64,000 nt of DNA, taken from Utricularia gibba (lineage: Eukaryota; Streptophyta; Magnoliopsida; Lamiales; Lentibulariaceae). Shown here one piece after another: positions 48,480-62,631 of the stretch (position 1 is its first letter; the number at the start of each line of letters is the position of its first letter). The stretch is from contig CM007992.1 of the NCBI GenBank assembly GCA_002189035.1, forward strand, positions 1,364,001 through 1,428,000, in the 5' to 3' direction. Below the pieces are notes generated by a model that ran no database searches, was not told where the DNA came from, and worked only from the letters and a program-made list of their open reading frames with translations. A program made the translations under genes and the position numbers.

Positions 48480-49030
48480 ACAACAAATTCAATATTTAAA
48501 AAATCACAATTGAACAGCAGCAGTTGAATCATTCGGAGGCACAAACCATTGTGATAAGGTTGAATTAAATTTGCATTTCTCTAAAATAAAAAAATGAATT
48601 ACGATTCAATCAGTATTAGATTATGAACGGTTAGTAATAATAATTAGATTAAATTCATATTCTTTTAAAATAGAAAAAAATTACAATCTAATTATAATTC
48701 AATTACGATTGATCCATGATTTATGATCTATTTTTTAAAATTACAACTTTGTTTTTTTATTTAAAAAGCATACAGTTAAATTGTGATTAAAACACTTAAA
48801 TCGTGAATACGATTGATTGTTTATTTAATCATTTAAAATATTGAACAAATTCATACCTCTGACTTGTGTAAAATTGACTTAAAAGATGTTTGTTAATGTA
48901 ATTAAATGTAAATTTATTAAGATTTAATTTAACTCACATTAACTGTCATTGATTTTTAGTATTCTATTTATAAAATTATATCAATTAACGAAAAAAATTA
49001 TTTTATGTTAAATTTAAAAATATAAAACCA
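48480..49030. other. AT-rich intergenic spacer
   Basis: AT-rich DNA between the promoter of the CHERP-like gene and the 3' end of the capping-protein gene. No coding signal seen. Confidence 0.55.
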
Positions 49031-49128
49031 GATAGGATTAGAAGAGGTTTAGAATATGAATGAACGCTGACAAGGCTGCAACACCAGAAGAGCGCCTTGA
49101 TCTCCGGGGAAGCCTTGTTCCATTTCGT

Positions 49129-50624
49129 TCAGCTCTGTGGGAGTCGCATTTCGATGATTTCGGAGGGTGGCCGGAGGTTACAAACCATCTCTTTTGTCTT
49201 CCCGAAGTAGACCTGGAAGTGAAAGCACGCGCCGGTGGCAACAATGAGAGAATAAAAGGGAAGCATGATCGGAGGGAGGTACACAGACCTGGTCCAGTGA
49301 ATTCCTCAGCTTGCTCTCCATTTCCTCTATCATCTTTCCCATGTTACACAAGTGTCCCTCTGAAATGGAGAGCTCCATGCTCATCTATGGAGGGAGGGAT
49401 GTGAGAACTTGAGATCATACAGCTCAAACTCAAAGAAGGAGTGTTCTCTTGTGTTGTTACCTGTCGTCTAATTGATCCAGATAACTTGAAGGATCCTGAA
49501 GAATCATCGCTGGTGGTCAGTGAAAGCATTACGGAGCTCGTTAAACAATACTGAGCAGTGCCTTCTTCTGGTGTCACCTAGATGCATGCAACACGGATGG
49601 AGATCATGGTTGATAAAATTGTCTGCCTGATTTGCTGATGTCTAAAATAAGGATGTTTGTTGGCCTGGTGATAGAGATAATGTACCTGAATTACGTGTAT
49701 GGCATCCCAAGACCCCTCCTGTAAATAACCTCTTTTACCGTCAGCAGTTTTTGAGCCATCTTCAAAAAAAAAAAAAAAAAAAAAGAAAGGAAATTAAACA
49801 ACAGAGACAAGAGAAGGGCATGCCATGACATGATTAGTGTGGAGAAATGATCACCTTTCTTGATTAAGAAACAAGCTACGAACCCTTCATTTTCATCCTC
49901 CCACACATATACAGATGATATACCGCCTTCATAATACCTGCAGATGATTGCTCAACGTGATAACTGGAATGCCATAAGAAAATGAGGAGTAAAAGGGCGA
50001 ATTTGGGGCCTAACTGGTCACGGTAGACTGAAAATACTTCATTTGCTTCAACTTCAAGCTTCCTCAACTCTGGAGATGGATATGGTGCATCATCTAAAGG
50101 GGGGTAGTAGTTATTTGACCATGGAGACCTTCACTTCAGTAAACCAACCTTCTGTTAGTTATTCCCCGAAATAATAGGTGAAATCATGGTGTTGAGGGCC
50201 ATGGGACGCTCCTCAAAAATCCAGCAGAAACAAATGCATACCGGTATGAATCAGCATCCCTGTTGTACTCACATAATATGAACTCTTTCTCACTTTCTGA
50301 GTCGTACAGAACCTGAGAAACAATGGTATAATCATATCAAATACCAGGGATTATATACACATTTGAAAGAAATGGAACAGATGTGACAAATGCATTAAAA
50401 TTGTGCTTTCCATCTTGACCCTCTTTCATGCAAACTCCGAACAAAGGACCTCCAAAAACACAAAAAAGCGAATGGGATAAACAAGAGGAATATACCTGAA
50501 GAGGCTGGTCGACTTGCGAGAGAAGATCTGATGCGTGGTGCGGCAAGAGGCTCAAAAGAGCAGACAAAGCTGTTTCTGTATGCTTGGGTGGCATTCTTCT
50601 CATCAAACCCATTGCCGCATCCAT
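49129..50624 (-). CDS. CPB: F-actin-capping protein subunit beta
   Basis: Beta subunit of the heterodimer that caps filament barbed ends in the cytoplasm. Exon 1 starts at 50624: [20 protein letters not shown], then [19 protein letters not shown]. Further exons read [138 protein letters not shown] and [20 protein letters not shown], ending MRLPQS with stop at 49129-49131. The start matches the conserved family N-terminus, and the C-terminal tentacle helix, important for actin binding, is intact. Exons read cleanly. Untranslated 5' sequence probably extends to about 51.25 kb. Confidence 0.93.
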
Positions 50625-51310
50625 TTTCTATTATCCACTCCACCGAAAAATGAAAACCAGGTGTAAAGACTGTATTCACACGCTTCTACGTCATCATTCT
50701 TGCGCAGAATCTCCTCATCTGCAATGCAATTCACAGAACTCAGTTAAGTGTAAATCGCAGAATCAAGAAAGAGACCTAGGAACAAAAAATCAGTCAGACA
50801 GCTTCTAATTTGACTTCACACACACGAGAGCTGTTCGCAACGAGCTAAAAAATGGGCAGCAACAGAACGGTCTGGGTAAAATAAGAAACACAGGGCAAAA
50901 GCCTCGGCATCCGAGCTGTACCCAAAGACTTGATAAAGGAACCCGAATTGCACCACGATAACTCAACTCAACCACAGCATTACTTGCAACCACTCAAATT
51001 CAAGGAAAGAAAAGCTTCCCACTTTATGGCTGATCCCCCAACGCTATCATCAATTATGATTAAAACAATCCAATGCCGTTTGGAGATAGCTTCGATCCAT
51101 CCCACTTCACTTGATCTGCCCAAACACGATACAACTTGCAAAAAGAGAAAATCAAACCTGGACGTTCGTTCTCGAGAACAGAGGAACCACGTACCCGCGA
51201 CAGCTCGAATATCTTGACCAGCAGACGTTGATTTTGCGAATTTCAATGAGGAAGTGTTCGGCCCGTCGAAGAGGAGGACCGCCGCCGCTAAACCAATTGG
51301 GCTCACACAT

Positions 51311-51316
51311 TGGGCC
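51311..51316. promoter_or_regulatory. TGGGCC motif upstream of the capping-protein gene
   Basis: Single site II-like TGGGCC next to GGCC, about 690 bp upstream of the start codon and near the likely transcription start. Confidence 0.3.
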
Positions 51317-51399
51317 GGCCATAAATGACGTATGCTTTGTATTTTCATTTACAAGCACGAGCCCATTTACAATACATTTTTCATCATTTTTTTGAATTA

Positions 51400-52800
51400 A
51401 AATAACATCAATTTTAAAAAAAATCGAAACATTGAATAGAGATAATAAAGTGAGATTATAATTGGGACAAACTATACACATATATGAACATGGGCAGTAT
51501 ACTTTGTGGGCAATTGGACAAACATATAAATTTGGTGTAATATATTGCGATATATGTTATTTTTATTTTATTTTTGTGATTAGTATGTTTATTATTATAT
51601 TATGGTTTTTAATTAACTTTTCATACTATTAATGCTTAATTCCAATAAAAAATGGTAAATGAATAAATAAAATGTCAATTAAGAAAAATCAAAGGCGCTT
51701 TCAGTAAAACAATTTTACTCAATAAAATATTAAAAAATTATTGAAGCTATAATAACCTCAATAACAAGTTTTTACTTAAATTTTAAGAACATGTATGTTG
51801 GTTTTCGAATGATGTATATAATTTTTTATTCAATTTTATATCCCATATCATTATCTTTTTTATATATATTTATATTCTGAATTTTTATTTTTCTAATGTT
51901 TGTATTTATTTTTATTTCATAATAAATTATATAAATATTTAAATACAAAAAATATTATTATTTAAAAACAAAAAAATATTTTTAAAAATAAATAAATAAG
52001 TATATAAATATATAATAAACTTTTAAAAAAATAAATTTATTCTACATATGTTTGATCAAGTCCGCTATCAATTATGTGTACAATCTTATTATTGGATTCT
52101 ACAACTTGGCAAGATATGATTCAAAAGGATGAATATTGTGTTCTAATATATTAATTAATTGTTGTGTTAACTGATATGGTCTATAAGATCTGATTGAATA
52201 TCATAGTCTTCATCTTTAATAATCATTTTATATAAGATTATAGTAATATACATAATATTGACTAGGGTCCAATAGTTTAATACATAAGCAAATGAATTCC
52301 AAACCTTGTTTTTAATAATCTAAAAACTTGTTCTATATTTTTTTTATTGCATTCTCTTGTCTTGTAGAATGAGATTTATTTTAAGAGTATGTGGAAGAGT
52401 AATAGTTTTCATAAAAATTATCTATGCAAAACAAATAATATCGAATATCATATCTTTTTCCCATTGATTAAGAATTCCATTAAATGATAACTCTTAATGC
52501 GAGTTGTCAAAAAATGTTGAATGAGACAAACATATTGATATCAATATTTGAATTTGAAATACATAAGAAAAAATATTATATTCATATATTATTTGAAATA
52601 ATTATTTATAATATGATAGCATACGATCAATGTATACGAGTATATTGTTCTTTACTTATGGGATGATTTTATAGGACAAGTTTCTTATTAATAGTATTCA
52701 TTGTTGAAAATGATCTTATTCTTTATTTGAAGGAATTTTTAGAGGGTTTATTTTTAATTTACAAGAATTATAAAGGATTAAATTAATTTTTACTTACACC
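51400..52800. other. AT-rich intergenic spacer
   Basis: About 1.4 kb of AT-rich DNA. Short open frames are present but none resembles a known protein; no terminal repeats were found. Confidence 0.6.
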
Positions 52801-53452
52801 CTAAAAAATATACACGACAAAAAGAGGGATTTGGATAAAAAAGAAGATAACAGTGGGAGTGGATTGCTGTTATGGCGGTCAAATTTCTCTCGCTGCGGTT
52901 GCTGCAGAACTGTAGAACTGCGAGCGACAGAAGTAACATTTGTCCAGAGGCTTGCAGCTGAATGTATAGGGTAAGAGAATCCCACTTTGACCGAGGAGGT
53001 CATTGATGAATCCTTCATGTTTATCTTTCATCTCGGTTATGTAATGTATTTATTGCTCACCCCTTGAAGTCTTCAGCAGATGCTCCCCCTCCCTCTGACT
53101 CTTTGATTCCTACAATTTCCCTGTTTCTTTTTTGATTTTCCACCATGCACTTTTTTCATGATTCAAAATCTTTGTCGCGACGTCTGGTACAATCTTCTTG
53201 AAACACGAAACTTTGGTTGTTTTGTTGCGGCAGCCTTTCAGTTTCTGGGTTCTTGACGGTGTTTGGCGCTGTACATACCGATCTGAGGAGTCTCTTATTG
53301 TGTTTTTGGGTTCTGGCCAACTCTTAATCAGGGTTTTGATTTTTCTGGTCTGGGGGACCTTTGTATAGAAGTCCTGTCTGACTTAATTGAACTTGACTAC
53401 TTCGTCGGGATTTAGTCTCGTGGAGGTGCTATTGGCTTTGCGGTTTCAAACT

Positions 53453-54448
53453 ATGGCTGCGGATGAAGTGATTGAGCTCAAATTCAGGCTTGCTGATGGT
53501 AGTGATATTGGGCCTAGCAAATACAATTCCAGTGCAACTGTGACATCTCTGAAGGAAAAGATTGTTGCACAGTGGCCGAAAGGTTGTGAAATCCTCGTAT
53601 GGGATCTTTTCATTTTATATCTTGATTGTCGCAGCTTCATATTATAGGGGATTTGGGCCTGCTGCACTCTGTATTGATGAATATATAGTGCTCTCTCTTG
53701 CCAAGATGACCTTTGCCTTTGTTACCAATGCATATTTTTCGTATTCTTCGCTGATTATCGTGTTTATGCGATCATTAATGCTTGAATGGGAGTTTCTTTG
53801 TGTTCTCTGTTGTATCCAAGAAAAAAGTTATTACCATGGAGAGTTTTAGTGGTGTCATTTGGTTGTCGTCTGATTGTTTCTCCAATGTGAGTATAACAAC
53901 CGTCTATTATTCTTTGGGATCCTTGTCCTTTGGAATCCCTTTTATATCTTTTCTGTGGCATCATGGAATCAGATAGACTTTCTTTGTGGTCTTCGGCATG
54001 TTTTTCCTGAAAACTAAGGTGCTTCTGAGCTTGTCACCTGTTGTGCAAGTTCAAATTTTCTTGGAATGATAGAGTGTACAAGGAAAGTAAAAATTTCTGC
54101 ATCTCTGAACCAATCCGTTGCTCAAGTCTTATGATGATCTATGGTGATTCTATTGCAGGCGTCGACAATGCTCCTAAATCCGTTAGTGATATTAAGCTGA
54201 TCAACGCAGGAAGGATACTTGAAAACAACACAACACTTGCCGAATCTCGACTTCCCTTGACTGAAGTTCTTGGTGGTGTCATCACAATGCATGTTGTCGT
54301 TCAACAACTCAATGCCGACAGCAACGGGGGTATGTTGTTTTCATTATCTATGTTGATGCACCATATGCTGAAAACCTTTGGTTTTGCATCAGATAAGTTC
54401 AAGGACGATTCCCAGAAGAAAGGAAGATGCTTTTGCAGCATCTTGTAG
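53453..54448 (+). CDS. MUB: Membrane-anchored ubiquitin-fold protein (MUB)
   Basis: Small prenylated ubiquitin-fold protein that docks ubiquitin-conjugating enzymes at the plasma membrane. Three exons: 53453 to about 53583 (MAADEVIELKFRLADGSDIG, KYNSSATVTSLKEKIVAQWP), about 54160-54331 (PKSVSDIKLINAGRILENNT, LPLTEVLGGVITMHVVVQ) and about 54391-54448 (DKFKDDSQKKGRCFCSIL). The frame is open upstream to a Met at 53387, but MUB proteins begin only a few residues before the VIELKFRL strand, so 53453 is preferred. Length of about 120 residues fits the family. The C-terminal CSIL is a CaaX box favouring geranylgeranylation, and the Cys two residues before it could be S-acylated. Convergent with the enoyl-CoA hydratase gene. 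Confidence 0.94.
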
Positions 54449-54800
54449 AAACTGCCTGTGAGGAAGAAAGCGGGCTAGCCAGGGCACAAAGATATTCTTA
54501 TACATCTGTAGTTTGTACATCAAAATGTTTGTTGCGTGTTCCAATTCATTATCTGATTCCTCTGTTTTCCGCAATAATCTTTTGATGAAGTACTGCCTTT
54601 CTTTTACAAATTGTTTCTGAGGATGAATGAATCATTGCGTTGTTTGTTCTGACTCCTGAACTTCTCCTTCAATTTATCAACATTGGTTCTTGAAAGTATC
54701 CTCCATTTTCACCAATGAACTGATACATGAAAGCAAACTCATTGAACCAAAGGTTCCAGAGCAGGCATACCTCTTGTGCAGCAGCAACAGTGTGTGTGAT

Positions 54801-56772
<1,972 letters not shown>

Positions 56773-56934
56773 CCAATGACAATGTACAGATTACGCGGCG
56801 TTGCTGATGCAAACTCGGCGACGGCCGTCCGTTCTTCGTCAGCTGCGCCGTTTATTTGTTCATTAAAAAAAAGACATTCAAAGCGACGTCGTTTTATTCT
56901 ATAAAGTTTATTATCGAAGAGGGACGCGGAGGCG
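56773..56934. promoter_or_regulatory. Compact bidirectional promoter, 162 bp between start codons
   Basis: The interval between the two divergent ATGs includes both 5' UTRs and whatever core promoter exists. It is GC-rich for this window and holds a CCAAT box (about 56774) and a palindromic CGACGTCG (near 56883-56890). No TATA box is obvious. Shared control of the two organelle-protein genes is inferred. Confidence 0.55.
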
Positions 56935-58819
56935 GTGGCGGAGACGGAGTTAGAAATGGATGTGTCTACTCCTCTGAATTCTTTCTACGCCGTGAATTCT
57001 CGCGCACGGCGCGAAGGAACGCCTCTTCGGAAATCGTTGAACTGTTTTCCTGCATTCCGATTCATGTTTCCAACAATTTCTGCATCAATTTTGGCATCGA
57101 CGTCATCAGGTTTGTTTGTTTGTCGATTTCTCTTCATGCTTTCTGTGATGAATCTCTTCGGAATGCATTCTGTCTTCCGCGTTGGACCGTGGGAGATATC
57201 AGGGTCTTCTTTTTTCCTGTTTGGAATGTTTGGTTTAGCGGATAATCTCTCGCTGAGGTTTAGTCTTCAGGGTTTTACAGAAAAAATTATTCTGAATTGC
57301 AGACTTTCGCTTCATATCTGAAAACACTGGGTTTCGTCGATCTTTTCTCGCATTTGGGGTGCAAAATACAATTGCAGCGACAGATGAATCTGATTGGAGA
57401 CATTCGGAAGTAAGTGAAGGACGCCATTCCCAAATTGCGGATTTTTCTGCTAAAGAAAGTGATGAGCCGTATGAGGAGGCCATTTGTGAACAACTGGATG
57501 ATCAGAAAATGGTTCGCATATGTGACAAATTGATTCCGGTGTTTATGGTTGACAAGCCAACGCCAACTGATTGGCGAAGGTTACTTACGTTTAGCAAGGA
57601 GTGGAACAACATAGGACCCCATTTCTACAAGAGATGTAACGACCGGGCAGATATGGAGAGCGACCCAGAAATGAAACATAATTTGCTTCGTCTTGCGAGA
57701 AAGCTAAAAGAGGTAGGCTCATAATAGTTGTTCTCCTGGTGCAGTTGAACCATCTTATGTCTTCTGATGGCTATAGCTCATTAACATGTATGTATTGTCT
57801 AGATCGACCAAGACATGCAAAGGCATAATGAACTCCTTGAGGCAGTCAGAAAATCGCCTTCTGCAATAGGTGAGATTGTCGCCAGGCGCCGTAAGGATTT
57901 CACAAAGGAGTTTTTCGTTCACCTTCAAACTGTTGCAGAATCGTATTATGATAATCCAGAAGAACAAAATGGTGAGGTAGTTGTTGTTTTATGTTTTCCT
58001 TTGCAGTATCTTTGACTTTGCTCACGTTATTTTTCATATGGCTAGCTGTCGCGAAACTTGGGAACGCATGCTTGGCTGCTGTGGATGCATATGATAATGC
58101 ATCTGAAAGTATAGAAGCAGTAAATGCTGCAGAGCTGAAATTTCAAGACATCATCAACTCTCCTTCTGTTGATGCTGCATGTAGGAAGATAGACAATTTG
58201 GCAGAGAAAAACCAACTTGACTCAGCACTAGTTCTCATGATTACAAAAGCTTGGTCAGCTGCCAAGGAGTCAAACATGATGAAGGACGAGGTAGGTCCAT
58301 TTAACCTCCAAAATCGTTGGTGACAATTGCGTGTAACAACAGCTGAATTTACATCACTTAATTTTTGCAGGTCAAGGATGTTCTTTTTCATCTGTACAAG
58401 ACTGCAAGTGGTAATCTTCAGAGGCTTATGCCAAAGGAAATCAGGATATTGAAGCACATTCTCATGATCGAAGACCCCGAAGAGCGCATGGGTGCCTTAA
58501 AAGATGCTTTCACCCCAGGAGAAGAACTTCAAGGGGTTGAAATGGACTCTCTTTACACGTGCGTGCTTCAACCTGCTTATGATTCTTGTCATACAGTTTT
58601 TCTACATGATCCTCTGAATTTTTTCTACACCTGGTTGACACCGTGTTCCAATCTAACAGGACTCCGATACAGCTGCATACCTGGATTACGACTGTGGTGG
58701 ATGCATATCATATGAGCAGAGAAGGCACACTCATTAGGGAAGCCAGAGACTTGATGAATCCAAAAATCATCAGAAAACTTGAAGAGCTGAAGAAGACGAT
58801 ACAGGATAATTTCTTGTGA
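56935..58819 (+). CDS. Plastid-targeted protein of the At4g37920/At1g36320 family
   Basis: Protein of unknown biochemical function; the family is annotated as chloroplastic. The start (MAETELEMDVSTP, 56935; alternative Met 56956) is followed by an Arg/Ser-rich transit-like segment (NSRARREGTPLRKSLNCFPA). Mature part: MVRICDKLIPVFMVDKPTPT, DWRRLLTFSKEWNNIGPHFY, KRCNDRADMESDPEMKHNLL, IDQDMQRHNELLEAVRKSPS, IVARRRKDFTKEFFVHLQT, LGNACLAAVDAYDNASES, INSPSVDAACRKIDNLAEKN, MPKEIRILKHILMIEDPEER, TPIQLHTWITTVVDAYHMSR, and an end at EELKKTIQDNFL (stop 58817-58819). The protein looks mostly helical with charged, coiled-coil-like stretches and has no recognised catalytic motif. Splices are in phase. Confidence 0.88.
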
Positions 58820-59718
58820 TACATCTTCCTAAAGATAGGCTTGTATTATTTTGGTCCAGGATAGTTTCATTAAATGTATGTTTTAATCATGATAAAAGAA
58901 TATGTGAGCATCCGAGAATATATATGTGACTCTGAATTTACATAGGTTTGTTTGTGCGGATTACTAGACGAGAGGCAGGCAATAAAGTAAACACATGTAT
59001 GCTGATGCTGTTGCCTCTAACATTCTTCATCAACGTGCTATTCTTTTTGAGCAGAGAACATAACTGTTTGTATTCTTCCAAACTACGCTGTCAATTGTTT
59101 GTTTGCAAATAAGATTTCAGAGTTGGTAAGGGAGAACTTTGATTGAGGGATGGGATATCTCTGATCCCATTTTTCCTCCTGCTCCACCTCAAATTGAAAT
59201 GTGCAGCATTGTATCCTTGCCATGTTCGTTGATGCAATGAAGAAAAAATTGGTGAACTCGCTCGTCTTCTAATGGCGAAAATGCCATGCTCTTAGATATA
59301 AAATCACTGGTTTTGCTTGTTTGTTGCTGCAGCAGGCAGGCATGGAGGCGGTGCTTCAATTTCAGAGGCAACCGAAGTATGCGTAGGTAATGATTATACG
59401 AGTACAAGCCTTTATGCCTCTTTGATACGCATCCCGGCCCCAAGGATACGCAACAAGTAAACATTGTGATGCGGCTTTTAGGAAGAAATGCCCTACCAAG
59501 TGCACTCTACTCTAACCAGCTTTTGGATGTGCCATTTTCTTCATAACCGCGCAAAAGGGGAAGAAGCCATCATCCTTTTGAGGTACGCACATACAACTTG
59601 ATTGACAGACAGCATGTTAGCAGATGACGGCATTACAGGAGAAAAGGAAAGCCTACTGGTCCCTGAACACTTAGGAAACTGAGAACATGGAAACAACAAG
59701 AATGTAAGTAGTTTCCCT

Positions 59719-60655
59719 CTACTTCTTTCTCTTTTTAGGAGGCTGAATCTCCTCATCTTCATCCTCCTCCTCCTCCTCTCCCTCCCCCTCATCTTCCTCA
59801 TCCTCGTCTTCATCATCATCTTCCTCTTCTTCTTCATCTTCATTGGCATCTTCATCACCTTCATCCCCTCCATCCTCTTCCTGGCCAGCTCCATTGACCC
59901 CATCCTCGTTGGCATTGCCATTGCCATTGCTACCGGGATTCGTCTCATGTCCTCCTCCGTCTTCCTTGCCACCATTCTCGTCATCGCCGCCGTCTAGCCC
60001 CTCGCCGCTGTTGTTGTCGACGGCGGCGTCATCATCAGCATCCTTCCCTTCCCCGGCCTCAGTGGGATTCATCCAGTTTTGGAACTGCTGGATTTCATTT
60101 TCTCAGGTATAAGAAATTCAAAAAAATAAAAAGGAAAAATTAATAAAATAAGTATTATATTGTTTGCACGGGAGCGTAATAATTGTTTCCATAAATACAT
60201 TTGTTATTCACTTCCATTAAATGAAAGGAAAGCAGTGGGCCCCCTCCAGCGTCAAAAAAAATGCGGAACTCAGGCATTTATTTAACCCTAATGAAACTCA
60301 TGGCGTGGGTTCCGCAACGGCGCACGTTAGCAGCAGCAACAACAACCAGTACTGTTGCTGATGCAAGAGCCAACGAGCGGGGGCGGGCCGACTAGTTCAG
60401 CGAATGTGAACGTGAACTCAGTACTAGAAATCATTGAATACGCGACACTATCCAGAAAGGTAATGGAGCCCAGTTGTGGAAGCAAAAGAGGAAGGAAGTT
60501 CAGGAGATCAGAGACTTGGGAGTTACCTGCGGGAGTGTGGGGGAGAGGAGTTGAGGGTGGAGATGCAGCACTGCGAGCCTGATGAAGTGTATAAGTTTTG
60601 ACGAGCACGTTAGCGATGGCGCCCTGCTGTCCATTTCCGCCACCGCCATCAAGAT
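59719..60655 (-). CDS. Acidic-tailed nuclear protein of unknown function (start unresolved)
   Basis: Two exons can be joined in phase. The upstream one (about 60655-60533) reads DLDGGGGNGQQGAIANVLVK then TYTLHQARSAASPPSTPLPH. It splices at CCGCAG|GTAACTCC to an exon starting near 60104 (ENEIQQFQNWMNPTEAGEGK). The rest is almost only Asp, Glu, Gly and Asn, and ends EEIQPPKKRKK, a likely nuclear localisation signal, with stop at 59719-59721. No in-frame ATG precedes the first exon, so the true start lies in a further exon I could not place, or at the Met of NWMNPTEAG (60072) giving 117 residues. Acidic stretches of this kind occur in histone chaperones and nucleolar proteins, but composition alone does not identify function. 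Confidence 0.6.
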
Positions 60656-60669
60656 CTCTAATTTTTGAA

Positions 60670-62630
60670 CAACAAAACAGAGAGGAAATAGTTATACCAA
60701 AAAACCTGCAAGCAAGAAATAAAGTTGACTGTGGTGTACATTCGTCTCTTTCGGGGAGACAGCGTGGTGATGTGAAGGAATTGAGGAGAACCTGGGCTCA
60801 AGTAAGTTTCCAAGGAACTTATGAGACTAGGGAGAGAAGAGAAATGCTTATGCTGTGGTTTGGTGCGTGCCTTTTTTAAGCTGTGTAACTGCTGCTATTA
60901 GTATGTTTATTATTGCTTGGCTATACTGCGTATTTTTGTTTGTTGGCATTTTTAATGTAGAGAGACAAGAGCAATTATGGTGAAAGAGGAAGTAGTTGGG
61001 AGTTTGTATTTGCATTGCAGTGCATGGGTGGATGGATGGGTGGAGAATAGAATCTATTCCAGTGCTTTGAGTTGAATCATGGCATGACTGATGGATGCAC
61101 AGCACAGCACAGGAACGAATGGTGATTGGTAGCGCTGAGGTGCTTTTCATTTTCAAAGAATCATTCTAACTTTTTTTTTCTTTTATCTTCTGCCTTTTTT
61201 CCTGTTCCTGCTCTCGCTTTAGAGTTTACCCGGTTTTTTAGTCTAGCTTTATGCTTTCAAACCGGATCCATGGATGGCACAAAACTCAAAATTCTTCTTT
61301 GTTTTTGGATTGGTTAAAAAGTGATTGACTTTACAAACAACTATTAGCCCAAAACATGGGGTGGTTTCTTCCCCTTATTTTTCCACTGTTCTGTACCTCT
61401 TCCATTTCCTGTCGGGCCAGGGTCACTGGAGACATGAGCCCCAGTTCACGATACTCTTCATGACTGTAATATTACTCCTATTTCTAAAAATAAGCATACT
61501 CTCCTCTTCCACAAGCACCTCATTGAGAACTCTTCTGTTACTAAAAATCGTTCCTGGTAGTGATATTAGTCGATGTGTGGGAGCTGTAGTTATATGCTAT
61601 TCATTTTTTAAGCGGGGAAGAATACTCTGAATGCCATTAAGTAGAAAACAGCCGATTAAATGGAACTGAGTTGTAAGGGGAGGTTTTAAGTGCTTCGATA
61701 ATCAAGGAATTTTCAGCAAGAAGGCAGCATGCTTAAACTCTAAGCTTCTGAAGTGAGTATATTCCAACTTCCATGAAGAGTCTTTGAAACGTGTATGCAG
61801 AAGAATTTGCGGTGTTTCTTTTGCATGTGGTCGTTGTCCAAACGCTGCACGAAAATAACGGTGAAGAAATGTTCCACTTTCACTTTTCCAAAAGCCTGGA
61901 TGGGTGATCAGATTAAGCAAGGGAAAGATGATTAGACCATACCTTTTCTTTCTTTTGTGCTCAAGGGTGACGTACATTATATTATACAACACGAAAGTGG
62001 CTATAATCTGAGTGCATTTTCATGCTAACTTGGATTACTGATTGCGGCATTGCATGTATTTCCTAGGTGTGGTGGGGTGCATATGCCTTGTACTTCTCTT
62101 CCTTTAATGTCGTTATCATATAATGGTATGCTGCCTCATTCTATATAAAGTGACTAAACATGGGGACATATTGCAAGGAACTTTTTTTGTTGAGTAATTA
62201 TGCTTTTGCTAGTTTAAGTTGAACATGAGAAGCTTCTGGTCTGTTGCCTGATCATAAGTTGTGTTACTGACTGATTAACATTTGATGAAGCAGCTTCCCA
62301 GATTGTCGTCCAAGCGTTTGAGTTTCACTTTTGTGGTTCTTGTATGCTAGTGACTAACTCCACACACACCTTCAAGGAGAAGTATTCTTCCCTTCTTGTG
62401 GTTTTCCATAAGTTTTGGGCTTTCATACACCAAAACTACATGCTTTCCAACTGAAGATTCCCTTTGTTGCTTGAAATATGCTGTCTTTTGTACTTGCTTG
62501 AAGGCTGATATTCGTCTGGTAGTACCTTCTGATCATGCTCTTAGTAACAGCTACCTATCTCCTTTTGGTTCCCAGGCTGCTGATATGACTTCTGAAGCCA
62601 ACCAATTCGAGACTTAGAGCACATGGTCTA
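60670..62630. other. Region between the acidic-protein gene and the TGA gene
   Basis: About 2 kb of moderate composition, containing pyrimidine-rich tracts. It probably holds the 5' UTR, leader introns and promoter of the bZIP gene and upstream exons of the acidic-protein gene. No convincing coding exon was found. Confidence 0.45.
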
Positions 62631-62631
62631 G

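Noticed and set aside
49060-49404. 114-codon plus-strand frame over the capping-protein gene
   Set aside because: Antisense to the conserved last exons of the gene.
62396-62617. 73-codon open frame upstream of the TGA gene
   Set aside because: It ends before the conserved N-terminal block and resembles no TGA sequence. Treated as leader or intron.
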